64,000 nucleotides of DNA from Embiotoca jacksoni (taxonomy: Eukaryota; Chordata; Actinopteri; Embiotocidae). Under the pieces are notes generated by a model, which ran no database searches, had not been told where the DNA came from, and was given only the letters and a program-made list of their open reading frames with translations. The position numbers and the translations under genes are program-made. The DNA lies in NCBI GenBank assembly GCA_022577435.1, contig JAKOON010000008.1:826001-890000 (forward strand), in the 5' to 3' direction. Of this stretch, positions 52,321-64,000 are shown one piece after another. How positions within the stretch are numbered: the stretch's first letter is position 1; every line of letters begins with the position of its first letter.

Positions 52321-53255
52321 CATTTGCTTCAATTACCAAAGATTAGAAAAAAGTTTAGAGTTATTATTTACAGTTTAGCTTCAGGGAGAGGGCTTGAGGC
52401 TTTCAATTTATATTCAAATCCCTCTAGTTTAAGAATAATACAATGGAAATCACAGAGAAAAGATGTATCAAGACAAATCACAATCTCGCCTCTTTGAGCA
52501 TCTATGAATGTTTTCTTTTGTTAATAAGTCTATCAAAGGGATAAAACAACATCAGATGAGAAATGCTTCATGCTCACACTTTGTGATTAAGGCTGGGTTT
52601 CTGAATAACAAGTGAAGCACACACAGGCATAAGCATACACAAACCTCTTCCTTGTTTTAGCAACTACACTGGTGAAGAAGATGAGAATGTGTGTAGACGT
52701 CAGTGGCCTTGTGCCTAGCATACCTTTCTGCAACAGGCCATCACTCATTTACCCTGGTATGTAAACACAGAGTGAGTCGGTCAGTGGAATTGGTGTGGCA
52801 CAAAGGGCATGCATTCATAATCTATCAATTCAAAAGATGAGATTAAAAAAATAAATAAACAGAAAACAAATGCATTACATCTATTCCAAACAGAAAGAGA
52901 AAATACATCTGCACAAGGTAATTAGGTTGAAATCAAAATTCCACATCCTGCATGGAGTTTTGTGAAAACGCAGCTCTCACAAGTAATACCTGCGCAACCT
53001 GCCAACCCTATCATACCACACACTTCAGCTGTTGCCAACTCCCATCTCTCACTGAGCATGGTAAGTTGTGTGTATGTGTGTGTGTGTGAGAGAACTTGTG
53101 TATGTGCTCGTACTGCATCAGCAGCAAAACAGAGAGGAGTCTTTGTCATTGTCAGGCCACTGGTTGCCAACGGCGATGATAAGACACTGCCGTGGGATAA
53201 ACAGATGCATAGAGACACAGATATCCCTGAGCCCATCACACACACAAGCAGGCGC

Positions 53256-53260
<5 letters not shown>

Positions 53261-53291
<31 letters not shown>
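53261..53291. repeat. (CA)n microsatellite
   Basis: 31 bp CA, with shorter TG and CA tracts at 53,062-53,090 and 53,237-53,246 nearby. Confidence 0.94.
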
Positions 53292-53294
<3 letters not shown>

Positions 53295-54818
53295 CTGTAC
53301 TGTTGGTGCTGTACTCTAACAACTCTGCCTTCAGGCGAGCTCAGGAGTTTCTCTGTAGAACATGCAATCTGTTCCAGCATTCAGTCTAACAAAAAGGATC
53401 CATCTGAAACACTTCAAACAAACTGTTATGTGCAATTTAAAAATTGCAGGGCTACATGACCCTTATCGACAATGCATGCATTAATGTCAGTTGTCTTTCA
53501 CTATAGTTAAGTACAGCGATTTATAAAACACGGACGATCCCTTTCAGATGCATTTTTAAATTTTTTTTTTTTTTTACATTTGTGGTTATAACACACACAT
53601 ACATACACAAACACATCATCCTCTCCCTCCATTCAGAGCTTGCTCATCTCTCCTTGTCTTTCTCTGTCTCTCTCTCCCCCCTCCTTTCTCACAGACACAT
53701 CCACCCGCCTGTACATACGTGCAGCCGAGCAGACCCACATGTACATGCCATCTGTTCTGAATCAGCCAAAACGACAGCTGTGTAAGAGAACAATGCTCTG
53801 GCTGAGGAAACAGTCGAACACAGCAGCCCGGTGCTTTCATTAAGGCCGAACACAGACATGAAATCACCTTTAAAATACAACGTACACTTCAAATTAGCTG
53901 CCTTTGTGTGATAGGAACACAGTGTGTATTTGCCTGTGTGTGCAAACCCATCTTTGTATGTGGTCTATATAAGACACATACAGAGGAAAATAGAATAGTA
54001 CAAGACCGCTCTGTTGAATGAAACCTTGGTGTGTAGGCTTCATGGAGGCATAAGCTGGTTTCTAGACTAGTTTGAGGCAGAGGATGGTGAAATATGGAAA
54101 CACTTGGACGGATACAGTGTCAGCGTCAAATCAGTCCCTCCAGGAAATCACGGTCTTACAATTGCAACAAACCATTCAAAGTCAAACAATCTTCGCAAGG
54201 CTCTTTAACCTCCTCTCACCATCCAAAGAAACTACAGGCTGGTTGACTGGGAATGGAGCTAAACTGCAAATGATAGGGTTTATGGGAAATGTGAATTATC
54301 ATGAGAAATAGGATATCGCACTCGTCACACCTCCCTCCGTCAGTCTAAACATACAGTTTGAGATAAATAGCATTAGTTTTATAAACTATCCCAGTTGCAT
54401 CTTATTTTTGTGCATGCTGTATGTGCAGAATTAATATTATGTTAAAAAAAAGAAAAGAAAAGTATAACATTTCATTTTTTAGAGTGGATGTGGCCCAGAT
54501 GTATTCTACATTACACTGTTACATTTACACAAAAAATACATAAAACCACAAAATTGGCATCAGTATTTTAGGGGAAAGCCACAGCAAAGTGAAATCAGTG
54601 AAATCCTGGAGGACTGATATACTGATACAAAGAATAGGTTTCTGTTAGATGAACATAAGCATCCCTGCATCGTCACCACCAAATTAATAGATTTTCACAC
54701 ATAACGATTAAAGACAATTTACAGTACAATAATCCTTTTTTTTTTCCATACAATACAGCAGTTTTCACCAACTCGTCGAACCTATAGTCCTGTGTGGTCA
54801 ACCTACCATCACAGCTAT

Positions 54819-54837
54819 ATATATATATATATATATA
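54819..54837. repeat. Short (AT)n repeat
   Basis: About 19 bp of TA alternation. Confidence 0.85.
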
Positions 54838-55173
54838 AGTAATGCATTTATTTTATTGGGTTCAATAAAGTGGCTGTTTATTGTCCCACTTTCAATGTAT
54901 TTATTCAAAACGTGTCACTGAATGGGTTCACTGTTCAATGTTGAGTATATGGAGTGCAAGAAGTGGAAAAGGTCACTCTACATGTAGTCAGTATTGTAAG
55001 ACCCATTTATTGTTGCAGTAACATATTGTAGTGTAAACCGAGGGGAAAAGGGGGAAGCATACGTGAATAAATGTGGTACAGTGATTGAAGATTGAGGGAG
55101 GGGAAGAGGTGGAGGAGGAATAGGGAGAGGACGAAGAGGGAGCCAGGTCTTGGAAGGAAGTCAAGACGGGGGC

Positions 55174-55197
55174 CACACACACACACACACACACACA
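55174..55197. repeat. Short (CA)n microsatellite
   Basis: 24 bp within a purine-rich neighbourhood (55,085-55,170). Confidence 0.93.
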
Positions 55198-55860
55198 TGA
55201 ACATGCAGAGATGATCCCCAAGGCCCCTGGCTTTGGCCCAGACTGAGAGGTTTACAACACTGTGACCCAGGATACTGAGATAAATATGGAAAAACACATC
55301 CACGCACGCACACAAACACACTACCACTGGAGTATAGGGAGCCTGGGCCAAACACACCAGGTATGCAGGTGCTCTTTTAATTAGCAGAGAGGGAGATAGA
55401 GAGAGTTCCAGATGAATTATCAGCAGGGTGGAAGATGTGGTTTGATCTCATTTTCAGGAGAACAGGCTGGGTGAGATTGCAGGTTTTGAAATGGAGGCAA
55501 GGAAGCAAACAGCGCAGTTGTTTCTGGATAAGCTGGAAGGGCTTTGAAATTATTTTTGACATCTGAACAAAATTACAAATCCCTGCTAAAACAGTAAATA
55601 ATTATAATAATAAGTGCTTAACTGGAAACAAATGTAAAATTTTGATTTACAGTCATATCAAAAATACTTAGAAAGATTATGAAGCTGAACAGCGTCTTTG
55701 AAATCCTGTCTGTGCAGAAAGAGAGGAAATGCTTATGTGCTCTACAGATGTTATGATCTTAGGAAACAGTTTATCATGCTTATATAACCACTTAACAGTC
55801 CTATCAGACACACAAGCACATCAGCGCTGTCTGTTTACACTTCAGCTTAGATTGGGCAGT

Positions 55861-55864
<4 letters not shown>

Positions 55865-55929
<65 letters not shown>

Positions 55930-55938
55930 TGTGTGTGT
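55865..55938. repeat. (GT)n microsatellite with one TTTG interruption
   Basis: About 74 bp; the break near 55,927 separates a long pure 5' run from a short 3' run. Confidence 0.97.
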
Positions 55939-56194
55939 TTCTTTAAAAAAAGAAAGACAAACTGTCCACAGCAGTCTCATGTAGAGCAACATTTTTCTTG
56001 AGACAAAGCTGAGGACACTGAAGGCCAGAGAGCAAAGCAACCCCCATCCAGAATTTCTGAGATGTTCGCTATGTGTGAGTGTGTCTATACATCTTTCTGG
56101 TTACCATGCATTCCCTCCTCTGCCATTTCCCACTTGATGAGATCCTATAATCTCACCTCCCTCTCTCATTTCTATCCCTCCCCAATCACCGGTG

Positions 56195-56282
56195 CAAACC
56201 ACGTTAATGAAGTTAATTGAATCTGAGATCGATAATGCTTAATTATTGTGATTTGACATGCACAGACAAATTAGTTGGATGG
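56195..56282. promoter_or_regulatory. Candidate intronic regulatory block
   Basis: ACGTTAATGAAGTTAATTGA and GATCGATAATGCTTAATTAT carry several TAAT/ATTA cores directly before a TG microsatellite. Balanced unique sequence continues on its far side (56,360-56,470). Confidence 0.3.
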
Positions 56283-56283
56283 C

Positions 56284-56286
<3 letters not shown>

Positions 56287-56358
<72 letters not shown>
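56287..56358. repeat. (TG)n microsatellite
   Basis: 72 bp, uninterrupted. Confidence 0.97.
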
Positions 56359-56362
<4 letters not shown>

Positions 56363-57226
56363 GATGGTGGTTAAAGGGGCATGGCTGTCTGCAGTGAGTG
56401 CCCTGGGACTGGCGAGGCGTGCCATTGATCCCAGGGGGTGTTTGATCGACCCAGATGCCTGACGAATGGAGCTGTTCCTTCAACCGGCTACATGACGAAC
56501 TACACTTGTGTAACATAGTTACGGTATCAGTGGAATAAGACACACTAATTCCTCTTCCATTGGCAAGCCATATTAGTAAAAAACATCACCACACATGATG
56601 TATAATGAGTCATCCAAAAATAACCATCACCCCGTCCATCAGAGGAAACTTGCACATGTGGTAACATTACAGTCCTTCTGCAAGCTTTTATGTCTTTAAA
56701 ATCTGATAGTTTTTTTGGTGGTTTTTTTTTAAGTAATATTACATAACACATCAGAAAAATATATATTTCTATTTCATCACACTAATTAACTAACCAATCT
56801 CCCACAAACCTTTGCCTGTTTCAATTTGATTTAGACTGGCTATTATTCTATGTTTTAAATAACAGTGATTGGGTCCTATTTTTTGTTGACGTTGTTGTTG
56901 AATCCCTCTTAAATTAATTTTACATGCATATTATTTTTTTGCAGGGCTACATCAAAATGTGCTCTGTGAGATATTTTTATGTGGACGCTCCATGCTGGTT
57001 GTAAGTAGTAATGAACATCGTGATACTATCCAAAACGGCATTCAAAGAAGCTGATATTAGCCTATACAACACACTAATAGCACTGGTGCAAGAGAGAGAA
57101 GGTGGATGAGAGAGGGGAGATTAGATTTGGAGTGGCAGCAGTTAGTGTGTCTGTCTCGAGCTGCAGCAGCGCCACATCAAGGAAAAATTGTGATTATTTA
57201 GAAATACAGATGCGGTTGTAGCCACT

Positions 57227-57231
<5 letters not shown>

Positions 57232-57316
<85 letters not shown>
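57232..57316. repeat. (TG)n microsatellite with one TATG interruption
   Basis: About 85 bp; interruption near 57,262. Confidence 0.97.
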
Positions 57317-57318
<2 letters not shown>

Positions 57319-57459
57319 CTGCGTTAGCCAGGCTAATCATCTCCCGATGCCACTTAGCTGCAGAGCTTCCTGGCAGTGTATTTACATGCTATAGTTACAA
57401 TGCCAATACAAGACTATGTCGAGGTTAGAGAGCTACTGGCATACTCATCGGTGTGGTGC

Positions 57460-57462
<3 letters not shown>

Positions 57463-57497
<35 letters not shown>
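57463..57497. repeat. (TG)n microsatellite
   Basis: 35 bp, passing into TATACATACAGTAT. Confidence 0.95.
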
Positions 57498-57500
<3 letters not shown>

Positions 57501-58024
57501 CATACAGTATTCATTTTGAAAAAGACAATTTTCTTTACAAATCACATGCAACACGTCAGCGCGCACGTGCAGCACTGAGTTAAAATCACGCACAAAAATT
57601 GTTAATCTATAATACTGAATGTTAAAAGTCACCGATATACAATAATAATATTTTACATAGACCATTTATGAGAAACATATTTTCAGAGATATTTTCAAGT
57701 TGTTATGTAGCAGCGTTCCCACTGATTTACTGTCCCAGTTCAAGATCTGCACACGTGTTACCACAGTATTGCTATTGTGTGTGTGTCTGTGTTCATAACC
57801 TCTAGCACCGAACCAAAATTGACCAAAAGTGTGTTGCTGTGTGTGTGAACAAACAAAATATTGTTCACACCACACAAATATTATCAGAGGGGCACTGTCA
57901 GTAAATGATCCTCTGCCTGTCCTTTGTTATTCAGATAGCTTGCACTTGGAGCAGTCATACTCTCAAAGCCCACGGGGCAACCTCGGGTCATGAGCACTCG
58001 TCCCAGGGGATGTGTGAATATGTG

Positions 58025-58036
58025 AGAGAGTGAGAG

Positions 58037-58090
<54 letters not shown>
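58025..58090. repeat. (GA)n-(TG)n-(CG)n compound microsatellite
   Basis: GA-rich start (58,025-58,040), 44 bp of TG, then GCGCGCGC. Confidence 0.95.
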
Positions 58091-59205
58091 CAAAAAGAAA
58101 AAACAGCGGGGTGTGCCGAGTTAGCCAACCAGGGCAGAGCAGGATCCATCATTTCCACTATCTCCCATTTGTTTTTCGTCTCTTCCTCTCTCCACCTGTC
58201 ATGTTCTGCCCCTTCCCTGCCTCTTTCTCTCTATTTTGCCCTCCTTCTGCCTTCTCCAGTTTCAGACAGGCTTGTTCTTTCTTTCACTTGTCTTTTTTCT
58301 TTTACTTTTCTTTAATTCCTTGATCTTTGCCACAGGTCTTCTTCGGGTCTCCCACAGGGCAGATCTGACTTGGCAAAGGGACATATACGAGTGTTCACAC
58401 ACAACGACAGGGAAATCACCATAATGTACAACGCATGAACTAAAATAATGCATTTAAGACTCACACAGACATTACGAAGGAAAATGATGCTGTATGCCAG
58501 CAAGTTACGCAGTAATTTGAGTGGTTTTGTACTTTTGAGCAAGATTTGCTAAATCTGAGTGTTGAAATGTGTTTTCTATTCCCACACACACTGACACACA
58601 TCCACACTGTCAGAAAAACACACACTCACATACCCTTTTCAGTGCAGTCTGTTTAGTTGCTGGGTATCTATTACCTCCCAGTCTGCTCTGATCTCTTTGG
58701 ACAGCTCTGATCAAAAGATGTCATCCAACCTACTCGACCAGGCTCGCTAGGGAAGTTAGGAATGGCGAGTGTTTGTGTAAGTGTGTGTGCATATGTGTGC
58801 GTTTCGGAGTAAATCACACAGTGGTCTGGGTGTAAATAAAATGACAGGATCACTTTGAGGTCCTGTCAAGTAGGCAGGAGGCGATTATGATAACGCCCGC
58901 TCTGTTCCGACGCAAACGGACACACTTAAATTCACTGGCTGTAGGATAATATACATGATATAGCTCTTTTTTTTCTGTGGCTTCCTCCCTGTCTCGGTGC
59001 CTCGTCTTTTCTTTATTTTTTTCCACATCTCTTGAGAGGGGGCGGGGGTGGGGGATTATCTGTGCTGCAGGCCTGAGGTGCATCTGCTGAGAACTGACTG
59101 AAGGCAAATGTCACTCAAAAACAAATTTGGGTCTTCAAATCTGTGTGTAAACAAGAGGGGGCACGAGTGCCAACTTATCATCCACACACACGTTTACACA
59201 TACCT

Positions 59206-59207
<2 letters not shown>

Positions 59208-59294
<87 letters not shown>

Positions 59295-59308
59295 CTCTCT
59301 CTCTCTCA
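59208..59308. repeat. (CA)n-(CT)n compound microsatellite
   Basis: 83 bp of CA followed by about 18 bp of CT. Confidence 0.97.
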
Positions 59309-59539
59309 CTGAAGACATCCTGCCTCTATAAAAGAATGTATCTCCTCCACAAAGGAATAAAGAGAATTCTAAAAAATGAATTTGTAAAACAAACAACACA
59401 GATGTAAAAGAGCAGTGGCAAAGCTCCATCCAAGCAATAAAAGGTGTGAAATGTGAGGGGTTTTGGAGGAATGAAAAATGGCTTGCAATAAAGCAGGAAA
59501 ACAGCACTGCTCCAAGGCAATTTAGACTGCAAAACACAA

Positions 59540-59745
59540 ACCATTAAGTTTGTGCATTATCTTTTAATTTAATCTTGAATGATTTATAATCCATCACGCA
59601 AGGCTTCAACCATATCCAATTATTCTCTGCTGCTTGATTGACAACAAAGGTGATTTATTAAGCTAATAAAAACTGATGTGCTCTCCACTTGCTCTGAAAA
59701 TAACCAGCCGGACGGAGAGCTTAAAGACACACTCGCCCACAAACA
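59540..59745. promoter_or_regulatory. Candidate intronic enhancer with PBX/MEIS- and SOX-like sites
   Basis: TGATTGACA (59,635-59,643), a PBX/PREP-type site, abuts ACAACAAAGG (SOX-like). TGATTTAT Hox-PBX-type sites lie on either side (59,580-59,587 and 59,651-59,658). Further TAAT cores surround it. The sequence is unique and non-coding. Site identities are by eye; conservation is unknown. Confidence 0.4.
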
Positions 59746-59984
59746 CACCTACACATCTACTTCCTAAGAGGTATAGGATCAATAGTTTGTGTGTGAATCC
59801 ATGTTTATTCTGAAACGTGCATTTTTGTTTACAAGTATGTGCGGGAACCGTTTGAACAATCACTTAAGCATCTCTTTACTTAAAAGAGAAATCAGTCTCC
59901 ATCTGTCCTCGTAGCTTTCTTGCCGTGCCAGAAAAATCGGAAATCAAAATGTCAGGCGTAGTGACGAGTGATGGTTTTTTCCCA

Positions 59985-60115
59985 TGCAAGGCCGAGTGAT
60001 TATATTAGGCTTTAATTCCTCCATCTACGGCATATATGTCATCTTAGTCTCCACTTTATCTGCTAATGTTACGCTCAATCCCTTGATATTAATGGAAAAA
60101 CAGAGAGCCAGCGGG
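59985..60115. promoter_or_regulatory. Candidate intronic conserved block
   Basis: GAGTGATTATATTAGGCTTT then AATTCCTCCATCTACGGCAT and TGATATTAATGG in non-repetitive sequence next to a TG array. Confidence 0.27.
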
Positions 60116-60124
60116 CCACGTAAT

Positions 60125-60125
<1 letters not shown>

Positions 60126-60186
<61 letters not shown>
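60126..60186. repeat. (TG)n microsatellite
   Basis: 61 bp, uninterrupted. Confidence 0.97.
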
Positions 60187-60189
<3 letters not shown>

Positions 60190-61035
60190 CTCTCTGTTGA
60201 TGATCAGTGGGCTAGGGTGGGGTGGTGGGGGTTAACGGTCTACAGTTCACATGAATACCAATGTAGGAAAGTGCCATTAAAAAATGTTAGCATGTTTACA
60301 GCGCCAAGCCATGTATGAAGCTCATTTAATGAGGCTTAGAGTCACAGTTTTAATGTGGACACGCACACACCCTGGTTTCACTGGCTTTCAAAATGTTTTA
60401 TGAGATTTCAGGTATTGTCATTTATATTGACATTTGACACTTAAAGTTGGATATTATCTTACCACTGTTTAAATTGCAGAAATAATTTTATACTTATTAA
60501 GAACAAATGTGCTCAGAAACAGAGGAGGATGAGCACAGTTTTTTTTAAAGGGTGGGCAGTTTGCCTTTCCGTAACCTGAAAGGGTTAGAATAATGGTTAA
60601 ATAGGGTTATACAATGATAGATCACCTGAACATTGTGACTAAACTGACAAACGTCAGATGTGGAAATAATAAATCCAGTCAGCAGTTTGTCTGCTTACTT
60701 TACAACAGATTATTTTCTTTCTGCGCTAAACACGTCACTGAAACATTACAACCACAAATCCTCCTTTTTGTTTGTATTATTATGAACCTGATCAATATAT
60801 AAAACTGCAAAAACTCAGAGGAGTACTGATATGGCATCAGTACATAGAAAAAGCACAAGATCTCTAAGTACTGAATGTCTTCATCTTCATCATTCACTTG
60901 CTCAACAATCACACTGCTGCATTTCATGCCTGTAAGAAGAGCATGATTTAAAGAGAGAAAAAAAGAGCTGCATACTGAACTGAAACAGAATACGCAACAA
61001 TTAAGTTTCCACCATCTGTGTAGTGATGTGCGATT

Positions 61036-61345
61036 AACGGAGCAGTGTGCAGGATTTAGTGGCATCGAGCAGTGAGGATGCAGATTGCAACCAACTGGAT
61101 ACACCTCGCATCATCTTCCCCCTCCGAGTGTGTTTGGTTCGTCCATTCTGGGCTACTGTAGAAACATGGCAGTGCAACATGGTGTGATTCTTGGAAGAGG
61201 ATTTGCTTCCTTTGTAGTTATATAAAGTACTCATTCAAACAAAACCCCAACGATTGCTAGTTTTACACACTAATGAAAACATAATGATGAATACTATATT
61301 CCATTTATGCCATTGAACTCCTAAATACTGTCCTGTGTCAGACTG
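61036..61345 (+). mobile_element. Non-autonomous DNA transposon (percomorph MITE-like repeat)
   Basis: Starts GCAGTGTGCAGGATTTAGTG and ends near GAACTCCTAAATACTGTCCT, an imperfect inverse of the start. Between them is the recognisable order CAGATTGCAACCAACTGGAT, CCATTCTGGGCTACTGTAGA, AACATGGCAGTGCAACATGG and CTAATGAAAACATAATGATG. I know this as a high-copy element in spiny-rayed fishes. No coding capacity; it is the only mobile element recognised in the intron segment. Confidence 0.72.
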
Positions 61346-62778
61346 GAAGGAATAATTTTTACTCAAGAAATGTATTTTATGTACATCACATGCATAATGT
61401 CACTGACGTGTGTATGTACTTGAAGTAATGTCATGTGACATCATGTATGTAACGTATCTTATTTAACAAAAAGGATGTTTTTTTTCCTCAAACCATGATC
61501 TTTTTCAGAGCTAACCAAGTGGGCTCGGTGCCTGGCACCAACTAAACTGTGACTGTTTCACAAGGTTAACCAAGTGTTATTGTTATTACCATGACGACCA
61601 AGGTCCATATGCCTGTCACTTTCCCACAGTCCAATTGCCTATTCGGTTGTTTAGGTGCGAGGTGCTGTTGATCCTATAGAGGGTGCTTAAAACGCTCATA
61701 GGTGTCGCTTTGACAGTCAGTGGAAATCAAACTACAGCATAGTTTCAGTATGAGGACGTGTCGTGGATTTTTGGCCCTCGCAAGCCATCAACACCTTTCA
61801 TCTTGGCCATGGAGTGCAACGTGTGCCTGAGTATGTGAGTAAGATCAGTTTCAAAGCATCAGGTTTGTGTGTCTTTGTGTGTGTATTTCCAGCAGGGTGG
61901 TACATCCACAGACATAGATACGTGATGTAAGGAAGGAGACATTTTTAATTATGTAATCAGGGCTGAAAACCAGCAGAAAAGTTTAGTGTAGTCTTTTATG
62001 TCATGACAAACTGGTTCCAGTGATGTGTGGGTGTGTTTGTCTGTGTGGGTGTACAAATCTGTGAAAACACACACAGAGGAAGACCCACAAGACATGTCAC
62101 CCTGGCTACAAGGGGAGCGATAATGCAAACAATGCCTCGTCTAGCTACGCAGCATCAGACTGCTGTTCTGGCAACCAAACCTTATGGGGATACTTAGACA
62201 TTCAAACACACACGCTGCACATACAGGAGGAGTTCAAAGAGCTGAAGATGCACAGAAACACATTAAGGGGTGAATGAAAATGCGCTTGTCTTTCAAATAC
62301 GCCTTCATTTTAATGTATTCTGCAGTAACACTATTTAACAACTGTTACTGCTAAAGAAACACTTGTTTTCACCGTAGAATAGCTAATATGAACCAGAGGG
62401 TGCACTTCCTTTGACATCCTGCAGGGGGCTAAAGTAGCAGCTTTAAATCAAATAGTTTTATTATTTTGAAAGGTAGTTTGCTATGTTGACGTGTCACATG
62501 ACTCTATTGAATGTAACTTTAAAATCAGTATGTTCAGAAACTGCCAGTGTCCTGCAGTACTACAGTTGAAGTGAAATAACTTTGTATTTTGTTTTTGCAT
62601 ATTTACTAACATTTAATCATCCAAAGGAAAAGGAAAAGTATCCATGTTGCACACTTGTAAAACGTGCGCATGCACACACGTACACACAACAGCACGTTAC
62701 TGTACATACAGTATCTGTGGTGTTGGAGACACATAATTCTGATCTGTGACAGCTGGGTGCCGGACATCATATGACAGC

Positions 62779-62781
<3 letters not shown>

Positions 62782-62821
<40 letters not shown>

Positions 62822-62836
62822 ACACACACACACACA
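62782..62836. repeat. (CA)n microsatellite with a GACA interruption
   Basis: About 55 bp; interrupted near 62,818. Confidence 0.96.
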
Positions 62837-63182
62837 AACACAAAGACAAACACACATGCGCCCCCCTGCGCCCCCATGTAAAACAGACTGTTCACCGTGT
62901 CTGGAATGCCTTGATACAGGTCACGATTGATTACTGTGATTTACAACATAACTCCCCCACACACAGTACACACGCATGCTGACACTCCCTGACAGTAAGA
63001 TGTGGGTTTGCATGAATGTGCATCATGAGTGTGTGTGTGTGTATATGTTTCTGTGTGTGGTGATCTGCATTTGTATCAGGCCTGTGGAATCCATAAACAC
63101 TGTGTCTTGTCAGGATTATGTCGAATGTAGTTTCCTCTTTGACAGGAAGACACAAGCTGTCTCTCCCTCTCCCTCTTTCTCT

Positions 63183-63191
63183 CACACACAC

Positions 63192-63268
<77 letters not shown>
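63183..63268. repeat. (CA)n microsatellite
   Basis: About 86 bp with one CG variant near 63,196; preceded by a CT-rich run (63,160-63,182). Confidence 0.97.
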
Positions 63269-63269
<1 letters not shown>

Positions 63270-63752
63270 TTAGGCAGACACAGTCGCCATTATTTTGTTT
63301 ATAAAAATCACTTCTTATCGATATTTTATTTATTGTTTAAATGAACATTGAAGTCTCATCAAAGTCCTATCATGACTTTGCTTTTTCATCAAAAATTCTC
63401 AACCTGGTGGTATTTGACTAAAATTACTTCATGAACTTTTACAGGCTCGATCACATTATGTGTGGGAGAAAAAAATAAATAAATCGCACAGCACACAAAA
63501 CTGCACTTATACCCCGTCACTCCGGGCATTGGGAAGAAAACAGTGGGTCACATTTATCTTGAGAGATGCTGACAAAATTAACCAGGAATATTTTTTGAAA
63601 TGCACAAACGACAACTCAAACTGAAATTGAAGCGATGTGCAGAAATTCCATAAATAGTTTTGCACTGTATGCTTACATCTGATGTTTCAGATGCTGATGA
63701 ATGAGACATTTCATTTAAAAGCTGAACTTAATTTGGTGTGTCTGTATGTGTC

Positions 63753-63756
<4 letters not shown>

Positions 63757-63836
<80 letters not shown>
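63757..63836. repeat. (TG)n microsatellite
   Basis: 80 bp, preceded by two CTGTATGTGT units and followed by a G-rich GTGGGGTGTGTGG stretch. Confidence 0.97.
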
Positions 63837-63837
<1 letters not shown>

Positions 63838-64000
63838 TGGGGTGTGTGGTTTGACATAGCTTTTATCTTTCAAAGAGTGCTGGAAGTATTTTAATTTTAT
63901 GCTTTGTGCACTACCAAACAGAACCATCTCATACTCAATGCTCATTAATTTTAATATACAAATATTTACATCCTTTATCCATCCTCTTAAGTTATCAAGC

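Larger units (their letters stand above)
51585..64000 (-). other. tshz3: tshz3 intron (3' part; extends beyond window)
   Basis: TSHZ genes have a short first coding exon (start codon then PRRKQQAP-type residues) and a distant large exon. I looked at GGCAT sites above 51.6 kb on the plus strand (minus-strand ATGCC); none continues into that peptide, so exon 1 should lie past 64,000. The interval holds about a dozen CA/TG microsatellites, unique sequence with candidate regulatory blocks (52.1, 56.2, 59.6 and 60.0 kb) and one recognised mobile element at 61.0 kb. No other coding exon is supported. Confidence 0.8.

Noticed and set aside
51600..64000. Search for tshz3 exon 1 in the right part of the window
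   Set aside because: No minus-strand ATGCC context continues into the conserved basic N-terminal peptide followed by a GT donor; each GGCAT site seen on the plus strand gave an unrelated peptide.

Overview
The window looks like a percomorph (spiny-rayed) teleost fish genome. Four things point that way: one very large intron-free exon of a vertebrate teashirt-family gene; dense, long (CA/TG)n microsatellites; degenerate fish-type transposable elements (L1, CR1/L2-like, RTE-like, Ty3/gypsy, Tc1-like and hAT-like fragments); and two dispersed repeats that I recognise from memory as common in percomorph genomes (43.2 and 61.0 kb). No database was searched.

The only protein-coding host gene I can support is tshz3 (teashirt zinc finger homeobox 3) on the minus strand. 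Its last coding exon lies at 47,929-51,584 and carries five C2H2 fingers, a homeodomain-like region and a CtBP-type motif. A likely 3' UTR lies below it (about 46.4-47.9 kb). Everything from 51.6 kb to the right edge should be intron. The short first exon of this family (start codon plus about a dozen residues) was not found in the window, so it should lie beyond 64,000. The left 46 kb is downstream flank, like the gene deserts that surround TSHZ genes in other vertebrates.

Layout: 1-7.3 kb, non-genic with GA, CA and TG microsatellites; 7.4-8.5 kb, a LINE/SINE-type tail and a Tc1-like transposase fragment; 8.5-15.7 kb, non-genic with AT and TG tracts; 15.7-18.3 kb, a minus-strand L1 copy with an internal deletion; 19.8-23.9 kb, a graveyard of Ty3/gypsy pol, an RTE-like LINE and a hAT-like element; 26.7-29.1 kb, a plus-strand CR1/L2-like LINE; 29-33.7 kb, mostly unique sequence with homeodomain-site-rich blocks that may be enhancers; 33.7-34.9 kb, a LINE endonuclease fragment and a hAT-like tail; 38.31-38.53 kb, an intact fold-back MITE with TTAA target duplication; 38.5-46.4 kb, unique sequence, microsatellites and a percomorph repeat; 46.4-51.6 kb, tshz3; 51.6-64 kb, the tshz3 intron, rich in microsatellites but with only one mobile element recognised.

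The gene and its surroundings fit a developmental-regulator locus. A single transcription factor sits in a large non-coding landscape where several unique, AT-core or homeodomain-motif-rich blocks are candidate cis-regulatory elements. I saw no tRNA, rRNA, CRISPR array or prokaryotic-type operon. I saw no convincing undescribed system; the most distinctive items are the fold-back TTAA element, the tandem splice acceptor and lineage-specific linker of tshz3, and the collapsed retroelement copies.
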